Origin: Malikia spinosa
GTDB taxonomy: Bacteria; Pseudomonadota; Gammaproteobacteria; Burkholderiales; Burkholderiaceae_C
Direction: 5' to 3'
Length of the DNA: 47,217 nt
NCBI RefSeq assembly: GCF_002980625.1
Contig: NZ_PVLR01000032.1
Coordinates: 1-47,217 of the forward strand
The position numbers and the translations under genes were made by a program. Below the pieces are notes generated by a model. That model did no database searches. It saw only the letters and a program-made list of their open reading frames with translations, and had not been told where the DNA came from. Shown here piece by piece: positions 33,353 to 41,386 of this stretch. Every line of letters begins with the position of its first letter. The stretch's first letter is position 1.

Positions 33353-34405
33353 TTACTTCTTGTAAACCATGACCTGTTCTTGCCACTGGCGCGGAATCGC
33401 CTTGGTGGTGACTTCCCAGCCGTCGAAGTCCTGGATTGGCTTGGCGTTCTTGTACTGCTCCGAAGGCAGCATCTTGTCCTTGGCATCTTTGGGCAGCACG
33501 ACATTGCTGCGGATGGGGCGGGCATGGCCACGGGCCAGGTTGATTTGACCCGCGTCGCTCAGAATGAACTCCCGGGTCAGCTTGGCCGCATTGGGGTTCT
33601 TGGCGTACTTGTTGATGATGGTGGCGTAACCGGCGGTGACGCTGCCATCCAGCGGAATGGAGACGGTGAACAGTGCCGGGTCAATGATGGCGCGCTTGCC
33701 CAGGGCATTGAAATCCCACATCAGGGCCACTTCGACTTCACCCTTTTCCATGTTCGCCACACTGGCGTCAATGGTGGAAATGCGCCCCTGCTTGGCCAAC
33801 TCGGCAAACAGCTTGTAGGCCGGCTCCAGGTTCTTTTCGCTGCCACCCTTGGCAATCGCAGCGGCCAGCAGGGCGCTGTTGGCCTGGGCCGATACGCCCA
33901 CTTCACCCACTGTCACCTTGTAGCTGCCGCTGAGCAAGTCGTTCCAGGTCTTGGGCGGGTTCTTGACCAGCTTGTTGTTGCTGATGAAGGACATGGTTCC
34001 GGTGTAGGCAACCACCCAATGACCGTCCTCGTCCTTGGCCCAGGCGGGAATGTCTTTCCAGGTGCTGGGCTTGTAGGGCTGAGTCACGCCCTTTTTCACA
34101 GCGATGGGGCCGAAGGACTGACCCACGTCACCGATGTCACCGGAGGCATTGGTCTTTTCCGCTTCGAACTTGGCAATTTCCTGGGCCGAGCTCAGGTCGG
34201 TGTCCCTGTGGGTCAGACCATAGGTCTTGGTGATCTGGGCCCAGGTGTCCTTCCAGTTGGCCCAGTCGTCGGGCATGCCCAGGCTGTTGATCGCGCCTTC
34301 CTTTTTGGCGCCAGCGATCAGGCTGTTGAGATCCTGAGCCGAAGCCGTGCCGAAAACCAGGCTCACCGCTGCGGTGACGAGACTATGTACGAGTAGCTTG
34401 CGCAT
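33353..34405 (-). CDS. Periplasmic substrate-binding protein (PhnS/AfuA/IdiA-like)
   Basis: A 350-residue precursor with a signal peptide (about 1-23, ending FGTASAQ), then DLNSLIAGAKKEGAINSLGMPDDWANW, typical of extracellular binding proteins of the iron/phosphonate/sugar-phosphate type. Later segments YTGTMSFISNNKLVKNPPKTWNDLLSG and IPLDGSVTAGYATIINKYAKNP match the two-lobed fold. First gene of the minus-strand import operon and divergent from the GntR regulator. The ligand cannot be read directly; the downstream phosphatase and isomerase genes suggest a phosphorylated organic molecule. Confidence 0.88.
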   Translation of the reverse strand: MRKLLVHSLVTAAVSLVFGTASAQDLNSLIAGAKKEGAINSLGMPDDWANWKDTWAQITKTYGLTHRDTDLSSAQEIAKFEAEKTNASGDIGDVGQSFGPIAVKKGVTQPYKPSTWKDIPAWAKDEDGHWVVAYTGTMSFISNNKLVKNPPKTWNDLLSGSYKVTVGEVGVSAQANSALLAAAIAKGGSEKNLEPAYKLFAELAKQGRISTIDASVANMEKGEVEVALMWDFNALGKRAIIDPALFTVSIPLDGSVTAGYATIINKYAKNPNAAKLTREFILSDAGQINLARGHARPIRSNVVLPKDAKDKMLPSEQYKNAKPIQDFDGWEVTTKAIPRQWQEQVMVYKK

Positions 34406-34416
34406 GTTTGAGTCCG

Positions 34417-34428
34417 TTGACTAGTCAA
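34417..34428. promoter_or_regulatory. Palindrome TTGACTAGTCAA, candidate GntR operator
   Basis: A perfect 12-base palindrome 11 bases upstream of the binding-protein start, in the divergent gap shared with the GntR/UTRA regulator. Its GACTAGTC core resembles the alternating GT/AC dyads bound by HutC-type GntR proteins. Binding here would block the import operon's leader. Confidence 0.5.
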
Positions 34429-34584
34429 AAATTGAGTTTTCATCGTAAACAAGCAATATGACAGGCTTATGACGCAAGATTTTTGGCAAAAACAAGCCTT
34501 CAACGATGGCTTGATCCTATAATTGCACAAAATTTGGGCGTTTTGCACGGAAAATTCGTGCCGCGGCCCAGTGAATATTTGACT

Positions 34585-35358
34585 ATGCAAAATATGTCTG
34601 TGCTGCCAGCCACCCAGATCAGCCACATTCGGCAGACGCTAGAAAACCAGATCGACACGGGCCTGCTGCAAGCCGGGTCCAGGTTGCCGTCGGACCGGGT
34701 ACTGTGCGAGCTGTTCGGCACCACGCGCATCACCCTGAAAGATGCGCTGCTGGCCCTGGAGGCGGACGGGCGCATCTACCGCGAGAAACACAAGGGCTGG
34801 CATGTTTCCTACCCCAGGCTGGACTACAACCCCCTGTACAAGCTGTATTTCCAACGCATGGTGACCCTGCAGAACCGCAGTGTGGAAACCAAGGTGCTGG
34901 CGACCCGGGAATTGCTGGCCAGTGCGACATTGACACGGGAAATGGAGCTGCCAGCGTTGAGCAAGCTGTATCAGATTTGCCGGCTGCGCTATCTGGATGG
35001 CCGCATCGTCTCGTACGTGGAACACTTTCTCAAGCCCGCGCGCTTCCCCGGCATCCTGGAGCAGGACCATACCAAGTCGCTGACCCAGACCTACGAAGAG
35101 CACTACGGCCTGCATTTTTCGCGCTCGCGTTTCAGCATCTACCCGGCGGCGGCCTATGGGGAGGTCGCGCAGCAGCTCAACATTACGGCCGGCAGCCCGA
35201 TTCTGATGATCAAGCGTATCAATTACGACCAGCATGGCACCCTGGTCGATTGTGACCACGAGTATTGGCGCCACGATGCCGTGCGCATCGTCGTGGACAG
35301 CCAGGACCAGCAAACAGCGGATGCGCCGGACCCAGTCCCCGTACCCGCCGGGATGTGA
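34585..35358 (+). CDS. GntR-family (HutC/UTRA) transcriptional regulator, PhnR-like
   Basis: A 257-residue regulator. The winged helix-turn-helix covers about 10-78 (QISHIRQTLENQIDTGLL, LPSDRVLCELFGTTRITLKDALLALEADGRI) and the UTRA effector domain about 95-245 (LPALSKLYQICRLRYLDGRIVSYVEHFL). UTRA domains bind small ligands such as sugar phosphates, histidine derivatives or phosphonates, so the imported compound or a product is the likely inducer. ATG 34585 is chosen; ATG 34594 is an alternative, and a TTG at 34483 would add an unconserved tail. It is divergent from the import operon. Confidence 0.9.
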   Translation: MQNMSVLPATQISHIRQTLENQIDTGLLQAGSRLPSDRVLCELFGTTRITLKDALLALEADGRIYREKHKGWHVSYPRLDYNPLYKLYFQRMVTLQNRSVETKVLATRELLASATLTREMELPALSKLYQICRLRYLDGRIVSYVEHFLKPARFPGILEQDHTKSLTQTYEEHYGLHFSRSRFSIYPAAAYGEVAQQLNITAGSPILMIKRINYDQHGTLVDCDHEYWRHDAVRIVVDSQDQQTADAPDPVPVPAGM

Positions 35359-35367
35359 GACGCGCCC

Positions 35368-35484
35368 ATGCAGTGGCTGATCCTGGTCCTTGCCGGACTG
35401 TTGGAAGTAGCTTGGGCCATAGGGCTCAAGCTGACGGGGCCCCGTAGCAAACCAATTGCTGGCGACACCTCAGGCACCGGTTAA
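35368..35484 (+). pseudogene. N-terminal remnant of an SMR (SugE/Gdx-type) efflux gene
   Basis: A 38-codon open frame begins MQWLILVLAGLLEVAWAIGL, closely matching the first helix of SugE/Gdx guanidinium exporters, including the essential Glu13 and Trp16. After about 22 residues similarity ends (KLTGPRSKPIAGD...) and a stop follows at 35482-35484; full-length proteins have about 105 residues and four helices. The rest of the gene is absent, so it is a truncated relic. It sits between the GntR gene and tRNA-Phe and probably marks a deletion or insertion junction. Confidence 0.8.
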
Positions 35485-35540
35485 GGCAGCCCCCTGGCAC
35501 AAGCAGAGTGCGTGCAAATCCCGCGCGTTTTGTGGCAGCA

Positions 35541-35575
35541 CAAACAAAAACGCCCAACTGAGAACAGTTGGGCGT
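35541..35575 (-). terminator. Intrinsic terminator of tRNA-Phe
   Basis: On the minus strand ACGCCCAACTG-TTCT-CAGTTGGGCGT is a perfect 11-base stem with a four-base loop followed by TTTTGTTTG. It lies seven bases past the tRNA-Phe 3' end. Confidence 0.92.
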
Positions 35576-35582
35576 CAAGTTT

Positions 35583-35658
35583 TGGTGGCCTGGGACGGAA
35601 TCGAACCATCGACACGCGGATTTTCAATCCGCTGCTCTACCAACTGAGCTACCGGGCC
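35583..35658 (-). tRNA. tRNA-Phe (anticodon GAA)
   Basis: A 76-base cloverleaf on the minus strand with encoded CCA. D arm GCTC-AGTTGGTA-GAGC, anticodon stem GCGGA/TCCGC with loop TTGAAAA (anticodon GAA), T arm GATGG-TTCGATT-CCGTC. The acceptor strands GGCCCGG and CCAGGCC pair except for one C5-A68 mismatch, which is unusual; the tRNA still looks functional. Its 3' end faces the accessory region to the left. Confidence 0.95.
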
Positions 35659-35697
35659 AAGACTAATATTATGACACAAGCGCGCCTGTGTTTTGCG

Positions 35698-36099
35698 TCA
35701 GCGCTTGCCGCGCGGGCTGTACGGACAGTGATTGGGACGGGGACCGACCTGCGGATGCAGGCGGCAGGTGCCGGGGCGCTGCTCGTAGACGGTGCACAGG
35801 CGGGTCTTGGCATCGAGGAAATGGCAATCCCCGCTGGCCCGGCGCGCCAGCGTGAAGATGCTGTGGCGGAAGTTGAAATGCTCGATCAGCCCGGCCTTGC
35901 TCAGGCGCTTGGCGATCTGCTTGGGCTCCTCGTGCTCGGCCTCGAACGGATCGACCAGCCCGAGCCGCACCAGGTCCGGCAGCTTGACCTCGACCGGCAT
36001 GGTGCAGCAGTTGGCGACGCAATCCTGGCACAGGCCGTTGCGGTAGCGGGTCCAGGTCTCGGGTCGATCGACGTCGACAAATTGGATCGAAGACTTCAC
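35698..36099 (-). CDS. YkgJ-family cysteine-cluster protein
   Basis: A 133-residue cytoplasmic protein with conserved cysteines at 24, 27, 31 and 32 (CQDCVANCC) and further ones in GDCHFLDAKTRLCTVY, GTCRLHPQ and HCPYSPRG, the pattern of the YkgJ/CxxCxxCC family thought to bind zinc or an iron-sulfur cluster. Biochemical role is unknown. ATG 36099 gives the expected length. It follows the thioredoxin-TPR gene by 25 bases on the same strand. Confidence 0.88.
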   Translation of the reverse strand: MKSSIQFVDVDRPETWTRYRNGLCQDCVANCCTMPVEVKLPDLVRLGLVDPFEAEHEEPKQIAKRLSKAGLIEHFNFRHSIFTLARRASGDCHFLDAKTRLCTVYEQRPGTCRLHPQVGPRPNHCPYSPRGKR

Positions 36100-36124
36100 G
36101 TGACTGCGGGAATCGGGTTGGTTC

Positions 36125-37102
36125 TCAGTTCAGCGCCATGCTGAGCTTGCGGCGATAGCGCGCCACCAGCTCGGCCTGCGGGTCCTGCTGCTGCGTCACC
36201 GGGGCCGCGATCTCGATGCCGCCGGCGCTCTTGCCCGCTGCGCCGGGATCGGCTTTCGGCTTGGGCGGCGTCAGCAGCTCGAGCAGCGCGACATAAGTCT
36301 TGCGCGGTGCCTCGTCGGCCCATTTCTTGTCGCGCATGATGATCTCGAGCAGCTCCTCCATAGCGGCCTGCCAGTCGCCGTGGGCGATCAGCAGCCGGCT
36401 CTTGGCAAAGCGGCTGTCGAAGTCGCGCTTGTTGGCCGAGATCGCCTGCTCGAACTGCTCGACGCTCCAGCGGCCGCGCGGGTCGTTGCTGACGAACTCG
36501 AGCGCGTTGAGCCATTGCTGCAGCGACTCGAAGCGCAGCTGCAGCGGGATCTGACCCATCGCGGGCGCCAGCGCGGCGGCGGCCTCGGCCAGCTGGCCAT
36601 GGCTGATCAGCTGCTTGACATAGTCGAAGCGCAGGTCGTCGTTGCCGGGGTTCTGGGCCAGCGCGTCGGCCAGCTGCTCCAGCAGCGAACGGGCATCGGC
36701 GGCCTGGACCGGCTCCGCATCGGGCTGGACTTCGGCTTGCGCTTCGGCATCGGCCTGCGGCTCACCAACGGTCAGATGCTTGGCCAGGAAGGCGCGCAGC
36801 TGCTCCGGCGGCAGGGCGCCGACGAAGCCATCGACCGGCTGGCCGTCCTTGAACAGCACGCAGAACGGGATGCTGCGCACGCCGAACATCTGCGACAGCT
36901 GACCGGCGATTTCGGGCGTCTTGTCGGCATCGAGCTTGGCCAGCACGAAGCTGCCAGCCAGCTCGGCCTCGAGCTGTTCGAGCTGCGGACCGAGCTGCTT
37001 GCAGGGGCCGCACCATTCGGCCCAGATGTCCAGCAGCACCGGCACGCGGAGCGAGGCTTCGATGACTTCGGCTTCGAAATTGACAAGGTTGACGTCGATC
37101 AT
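36125..37102 (-). CDS. Thioredoxin domain plus TPR-like protein (CnoX/YbbN-like)
   Basis: A 325-residue protein with an N-terminal thioredoxin domain (1-108) containing WAEWCGPCK (active Cys31 and Cys34) and the cis-Pro in RSIPFCVLF, an acidic linker (about 112-130), and a helical TPR-like domain (135-290) with [27 protein letters not shown]. This matches CnoX/YbbN chaperedoxins that protect proteins from oxidative and hypochlorous stress and pass them to GroEL. A CxxC pair is present, unlike E. coli YbbN. ATG 37102 is chosen because the frame upstream has no homology. It is divergent from purE. Confidence 0.9.
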   Translation of the reverse strand: MIDVNLVNFEAEVIEASLRVPVLLDIWAEWCGPCKQLGPQLEQLEAELAGSFVLAKLDADKTPEIAGQLSQMFGVRSIPFCVLFKDGQPVDGFVGALPPEQLRAFLAKHLTVGEPQADAEAQAEVQPDAEPVQAADARSLLEQLADALAQNPGNDDLRFDYVKQLISHGQLAEAAAALAPAMGQIPLQLRFESLQQWLNALEFVSNDPRGRWSVEQFEQAISANKRDFDSRFAKSRLLIAHGDWQAAMEELLEIIMRDKKWADEAPRKTYVALLELLTPPKPKADPGAAGKSAGGIEIAAPVTQQQDPQAELVARYRRKLSMALN

Positions 37103-37215
37103 GGGAGGGCGCTTGTGTGAAGTGGATGAGCCGGCAGCGGCTCGGCACGGAATTGCTGAAGGATTTTGCCCTCTATCTGGGGGCCAAAAGTAAAATCGCA
37201 ACTTTTGGAGCGGTG

Positions 37216-37719
37216 ATGAGCGAAGCAATCAAGGTGGGCGTGGTGATGGGTTCCAACAGCGATTGGGACACCATGAAGCACGCTGTAGAGATTTTCCAGC
37301 AGTTCGGCGTGGCCTGCGAGGCACGCGTGGTGTCGGCGCACCGCATGCCCGACGACATGTTCGCCTATGCCGAAGCCGCCGTCGGCCGTGGCCTCAAGGC
37401 CATCGTCGCCGGTGCCGGCGGCGCCGCCCATCTGCCGGGCATGCTGGCGGCCAAGACCGTGGTGCCGGTGCTCGGCGTGCCGGTGCAGTCGAAGGCGCTG
37501 TCGGGCGTCGACTCGCTGCACAGCATCGTGCAGATGCCCAAGGGCATTCCGGTCGCGACCTTCGCCATCGGTGCCGCCGGTGCCGCCAACGCGGCGCTGT
37601 TCGCGATCGCGATGCTGGCCAACGAGGACGCCGCACTGCGCGCCAAGCTCGAAGCCTTCCGCAGCGCCCAGACCGAGGCCGCGCGCGCCATGGTCCTGCC
37701 GCCGGTGGGCCAGGCATGA
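37216..37719 (+). CDS. purE: N5-carboxyaminoimidazole ribonucleotide mutase
   Basis: Converts N5-CAIR to CAIR in purine synthesis. The 167-residue protein has the class I PurE signature GSNSDWDTM, the catalytic SAHRMPD (His), [14 protein letters not shown] and [22 protein letters not shown](K/G)GIPVAT. It works with PurK, encoded by the next gene, which overlaps by four bases. TTGCCC (37166) and TAAAAT (37191-37196) are a possible but poorly spaced promoter. Confidence 0.96.
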   Translation: MSEAIKVGVVMGSNSDWDTMKHAVEIFQQFGVACEARVVSAHRMPDDMFAYAEAAVGRGLKAIVAGAGGAAHLPGMLAAKTVVPVLGVPVQSKALSGVDSLHSIVQMPKGIPVATFAIGAAGAANAALFAIAMLANEDAALRAKLEAFRSAQTEAARAMVLPPVGQA

Positions 37720-38930
37720 GCGCCGTCAAGACCCTGCTGCCCGGATCGGTCAATGCCGAAGGCCGGATCGCGACCCTGGGCGTGATGGGCGGCGGCCAGC
37801 TCGGCCGCATGTTCGTGCAGGCCGCGCAGGAAATGGGCTACTACACCGCCGTGCTCGACGCCGACCCGGTCAGCCCGGCCGGCCTGGTCAGCCATTTCCA
37901 CATCCAGACCGGCTACGAGGACGCAGCCGGCCTGGCCGAGCTCGCCGAACGCTGCGACGCCATCACGACCGAGTTCGAGAACGTGCCGGCCCCCGCACTG
38001 CAGACCCTGGCGGCCAGCCGCCCGGTCGCGCCGGCCGCCAGCGCGGTCGCCGTGGCGCAGGACCGCATCGCCGAGAAGGCGCATTTCGTCGCCTGCGCGC
38101 AGGCCGGCGGCGTCGGTCCGGCGCCCTATGCCGCGCTCGAGACCGAGGCCGACCTGGCTGCCGTCGGCGACTTGCTGCTGCCCGGCATCCTCAAGACCGC
38201 CCGACTGGGCTATGACGGCAAGGGCCAGGCCCGCGTCAAGGACCGGGCCGAGCTCGCCGCCGCCTGGGACAGCATGGGCCGCGTCGCCTGCGTGCTCGAG
38301 AAGATGCTGCCGCTGAAAGCCGAGCTGTCGGTCATCGTCGCACGCGGCGCCGACGACCAGGTGGTCAACTTCCCGGTCCAGCGCAACCTGCACCGCGACG
38401 GCATCCTGGCCGTGACCGAGGTGTTCGACGGCAACGTGCCGGCCGAACTGGCCGAGCGCGCCATCGCCACCACCGCCACCGTCGCACGCCAGCTCGGCTA
38501 TGTCGGCGTGCTGTGCGTCGAGTACTTCGTGATCGACGACGGCAGCGAGCATGGCGGCCTGGTCGTCAACGAGATGGCACCGCGCCCGCACAACAGCGGC
38601 CACTACACGATCAATGCCTGCGACTGCTCGCAGTTCGAGCTGCAGGTACGCGCGATGGCCGGCCTGCCGCTGGTGCAGCCGCGCCTGCACAGCCCGACCG
38701 TGATGCTGAACCTGCTGGGTGACCTCTGGTTCCAGCACGGCCAGCCGGTCGAGCCGCCCTGGGCGCAGATCCTGGCGCTGCCGGGCGCACACCTGCACCT
38801 GTACGGCAAGCTCCAGGCCCGCCCGGGCCGCAAGATGGGCCACCTCAACCTGACCGGCGCCAGCGTCGAGCAGGCGCAGGCCACCGCGCTGCGCTGCGCC
38901 GAGCTGCTGGGCATGGCGCCATGGCGCTGA
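37716..38930 (+). CDS. purK: N5-carboxyaminoimidazole ribonucleotide synthase
   Basis: ATP-grasp enzyme of 404 residues that carboxylates AIR with bicarbonate. [21 protein letters not shown] is the N-terminal PurK signature; [22 protein letters not shown], and the metal-binding [25 protein letters not shown] follow. ATG 37716 overlaps the purE stop (ATGA); the end overlaps the sua5 start by ten bases, so purE, purK and sua5 are one operon. Confidence 0.96.
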   Translation: MSAVKTLLPGSVNAEGRIATLGVMGGGQLGRMFVQAAQEMGYYTAVLDADPVSPAGLVSHFHIQTGYEDAAGLAELAERCDAITTEFENVPAPALQTLAASRPVAPAASAVAVAQDRIAEKAHFVACAQAGGVGPAPYAALETEADLAAVGDLLLPGILKTARLGYDGKGQARVKDRAELAAAWDSMGRVACVLEKMLPLKAELSVIVARGADDQVVNFPVQRNLHRDGILAVTEVFDGNVPAELAERAIATTATVARQLGYVGVLCVEYFVIDDGSEHGGLVVNEMAPRPHNSGHYTINACDCSQFELQVRAMAGLPLVQPRLHSPTVMLNLLGDLWFQHGQPVEPPWAQILALPGAHLHLYGKLQARPGRKMGHLNLTGASVEQAQATALRCAELLGMAPWR

Positions 38931-39982
38931 CACTGGACGCGCGCGCGCTGCTGCAACCGGCTCAGGCCGGTGCAGCCGCGCTCGAGCCGGCGCGGCAGGC
39001 AGTCGAACAGGCAGCCCAGGCGCTGCAGCGCGGCGCCCTGGTCGGCCTGCCGACCGAGACCGTCTATGGCCTGGCGGCGGACGCCGACCAGCCGCAGGCG
39101 GTGGGCCGCATCTTCGACGCCAAGGGCCGGCCGAAGGACCATCCGCTGATCGTGCATCTGGCTGGCGCCACTGCGGAGCAATGGCAGGCCGGCGTCGCGC
39201 ATTACGCGCGCGAGCTGCCTGACTTCGCTGAAAAGCTGATGCAGGCCTTCTGGCCCGGTCCGCTGACGCTGATCCTGCCGCGCCGGCCCGAAGTAGGCAC
39301 GGCCTCCGCTGGCGGCCAGGACTCGATCGGCCTGCGCTGCCCGGCACACCCGGTGGCACAGGCGCTGCTACAGGCCTGTCAGGCCATCGGCATCCACGGC
39401 CTGGCGGCACCGAGCGCGAACCGCTTCGGCCGCGTCAGCCCGACCTCGGCCGACCATGTGCGCGACGAGTTCGATGCCCTGCTGTCCGATGACGAGCTGC
39501 TGATCCTCGACGGTGGCCCCTGCCCGGTCGGCATCGAGTCGACCATCGTCGACTGCAGCCGCGGCCGTCCGGTGCTGCTGCGCCCCGGCATGATCGGCAT
39601 CGAGGCCTTGGAAGCCGCGCTCGGCCAGCCGGTCGCGCTGCGCGACCAGGCCGCGCCCAAGGCCTCCGGCACGCTGGAATCGCACTACGCGCCGACCGCT
39701 CGCGTGCGCCTGATGCCGCAAGCCGAGATGCAAGCCGCGCTCGACCTGCTCGGCTCGGAAGCGCGCCACATCGCGATCTATACAAGACAGCCGGTCAGCA
39801 GCGCCAGCCGGCATCTGCTGCTGCGCTACATGCCCACGCGCGCCGACGCTTGTGCGCAGGAACTGTTCGCGGTGCTGCGCGAGCTGGATCAGCCCGACAC
39901 TCGGCTGATCTGGGTCGAGACCCCGCCGGCCGATGCGGCCTGGGACGGCGTGCGCGACCGGCTGCAGCGCGCGGCAGCCTGA
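38921..39982 (+). CDS. sua5: L-threonylcarbamoyladenylate synthase, Sua5 type
   Basis: Makes threonylcarbamoyl-AMP for the t6A modification of ANN-decoding tRNAs. The 353-residue protein has the YrdC/TsaC domain (about 30-235; PTETVYGLAADA, KGRPKDHPLIVH, FWPGPLTLIL, APSANRFGRVSPTSADHV, VGIESTIVD) followed by a C-terminal Sua5 domain (about 250-353). The linker contains KASGTLESHYAP, which is typical. It overlaps purK by ten bases. A long inverted repeat begins directly after the stop. Confidence 0.95.
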   Translation: MALTLDARALLQPAQAGAAALEPARQAVEQAAQALQRGALVGLPTETVYGLAADADQPQAVGRIFDAKGRPKDHPLIVHLAGATAEQWQAGVAHYARELPDFAEKLMQAFWPGPLTLILPRRPEVGTASAGGQDSIGLRCPAHPVAQALLQACQAIGIHGLAAPSANRFGRVSPTSADHVRDEFDALLSDDELLILDGGPCPVGIESTIVDCSRGRPVLLRPGMIGIEALEAALGQPVALRDQAAPKASGTLESHYAPTARVRLMPQAEMQAALDLLGSEARHIAIYTRQPVSSASRHLLLRYMPTRADACAQELFAVLRELDQPDTRLIWVETPPADAAWDGVRDRLQRAAA

Positions 39983-39999
39983 GCCGGGCCAGGCCCGGC
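39983..39999. terminator. GC-rich hairpin after sua5
   Basis: GCCGGGCCAGGCCCGGC is an 8-1-8 perfect palindrome starting on the base after the sua5 stop. It can fold into a tight hairpin; no T tract follows. It lies between converging genes. Confidence 0.45.
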
Positions 40000-40047
40000 G
40001 CACCGGCAGGCATAGGTTCAAACCGGGCCGGAAGCGGACAGGCGGGC

Positions 40048-40626
40048 TCAGAGCCGCCAGGCGTCCAGCGTCTGGTCGATCAGGCGCAGCGCGTCGGCCC
40101 AGGCCACCAGGCCCAGCACCTGACGCGCGCCATTGGCGACCTCGGGCCGGGTCTGGCAGGCCAGCCAGACCCGGGCCAGGCGCTCGGCCGGTCCGGTCGC
40201 CGCATCGAGCAGGGCCTGCAACAGGCCGTTCTGGATCAGGATCTGCAGCATCTGCTGGATCAGGCGTGCGGCTTCGTCGCGCCTGGGCTCGAGCGCGGCC
40301 TGCGCCTCGTGCAGCAGGCCCTGCGCCTGACCCAGCAGCAAGGCACAGGCGCCTGTCGTCTGCTTGCGCGCCTGCAGCCGGCGTGCTGCCGACTCGGCCC
40401 CTTCGTGCACACCGGCAATCGCCGCCAGCGCCCGGGCCCGCAGCGCCGACAAGGGTGCCAGCTGGCTGCGGCGATGCCGTTTGAGCAGGTCCTCGCACCG
40501 GCGCAGCCAGTCAACCAGCCGGTCCGGGAAATCGGGCTGCTTGTGCTGGTACAGATCGACCAGCCGAGTCGATTCCTCGACCAGCACCTGCGACTCGTCC
40601 AGAAAGGCCGTCACGACGATCTGCAT
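40048..40626 (-). CDS. Hypothetical helical protein, third gene of the DUF2589 operon
   Basis: A 192-residue protein I do not recognise. It is predicted to be almost entirely alpha-helical and rich in Ala, Leu, Arg and Gln, with possible coiled-coil heptads around 45-120 (LLKRHRRSQLAPLSALRARALAAIAG, QGLLHEAQAALEPRRDEAARLIQQML). No signal peptide or membrane helix stands out. It starts six bases after the stop of the 240-residue protein and so is probably translated with it. The context suggests a partner or adaptor of the DUF2589 protein, but no function can be assigned. Confidence 0.65.
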   Translation of the reverse strand: MQIVVTAFLDESQVLVEESTRLVDLYQHKQPDFPDRLVDWLRRCEDLLKRHRRSQLAPLSALRARALAAIAGVHEGAESAARRLQARKQTTGACALLLGQAQGLLHEAQAALEPRRDEAARLIQQMLQILIQNGLLQALLDAATGPAERLARVWLACQTRPEVANGARQVLGLVAWADALRLIDQTLDAWRL

Positions 40627-40632
40627 GCCGGC

Positions 40633-41355
40633 TTACTCCGGCACCAGCCGGCTCAGCGCGGGCAGCTTGTCCTGGCCGGGCTCGGAGTCCTCGAACACCA
40701 TGTCCAGCCCTTCCTCGGTCACGTTGAGCTTGAGGCTGAGGCAGAAACTGCCGCCCTGATTCACTTCCTTGACCTGCTGGGTACGCGCGTCGACGCTGAT
40801 GCCGACCGGGCGCTGCGGCAGCGCATCCAGCGTGCGGTTGACCTGGGTGCGGATGATGGCGGCGATTTCCTTGAAGCGTTCCGCGCTCTGGCTCGCCGGC
40901 ACCGCCTCGCCATTGCCGGCCGCCGCCTTGGCCAGCTGGCGCTCGACCAGCCGGCGCGTGTGGTCGTGCAACTGCTCGGTCAGCAGGGTCGGCAACTGGT
41001 CGCTGACCAGGCCCTGGCTCAGGTTGGCGTCAGCGCGCACGATCTTGCGGATCTCGGTCGTGCTGACATGGATGGCCAGGCCCTTGAGCGCCTCCTTGAG
41101 GTTGGCCGACAGCGCCGACACCAGCATGTCGGGCGCCACCTTGGCGACATAGCCCTGCGGGATATGCGACACCACCACCGGCAGCGTCAGCTCGAGCTGG
41201 GGCATGCGCATGCGCGGGACCGGAAAATGGCGCAGCAAACCTCCATCGTCCTCGGCGTATTGCCGGGCGATCCGGACCGATTCGCGATCGGCCGCCATGC
41301 GGGCGCGCGTGATCTCGCACAGCAGATGTCCGAGGGTTTCGCTGAGTTCGCTCAT
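40633..41355 (-). CDS. Hypothetical protein, second gene of the DUF2589 operon
   Basis: A 240-residue protein of unknown function. The N-terminus is helical (ETLGHLLCEITRARMAADRESVRIARQYA), followed by FPVPRMRMPQLELTLPVVVSHI (43-65), which recalls the LPIPFIRVEEATIDFNAKI segment of the DUF2589 protein next door in spacing and composition; a mixed helical part (75-185) and a beta-like C-terminus (GSFCLSLKLNVTEEGLDMVF) follow. It may be a distant relative of DUF2589. It is 31 bases downstream of that gene and six bases upstream of the third gene. Confidence 0.65.
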   Translation of the reverse strand: MSELSETLGHLLCEITRARMAADRESVRIARQYAEDDGGLLRHFPVPRMRMPQLELTLPVVVSHIPQGYVAKVAPDMLVSALSANLKEALKGLAIHVSTTEIRKIVRADANLSQGLVSDQLPTLLTEQLHDHTRRLVERQLAKAAAGNGEAVPASQSAERFKEIAAIIRTQVNRTLDALPQRPVGISVDARTQQVKEVNQGGSFCLSLKLNVTEEGLDMVFEDSEPGQDKLPALSRLVPE

Positions 41356-41386
41356 GTTCCGGTCCGGGTGGCAGGTCAGGGAGGGA

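Noticed and set aside
28916-34405. 2-aminoethylphosphonate utilisation cluster
   Set aside because: Transport genes resemble phnSTUV, but the HAD protein has DMDETL and an IB cap instead of the phosphonatase signature, and no PhnW-type transaminase is present.
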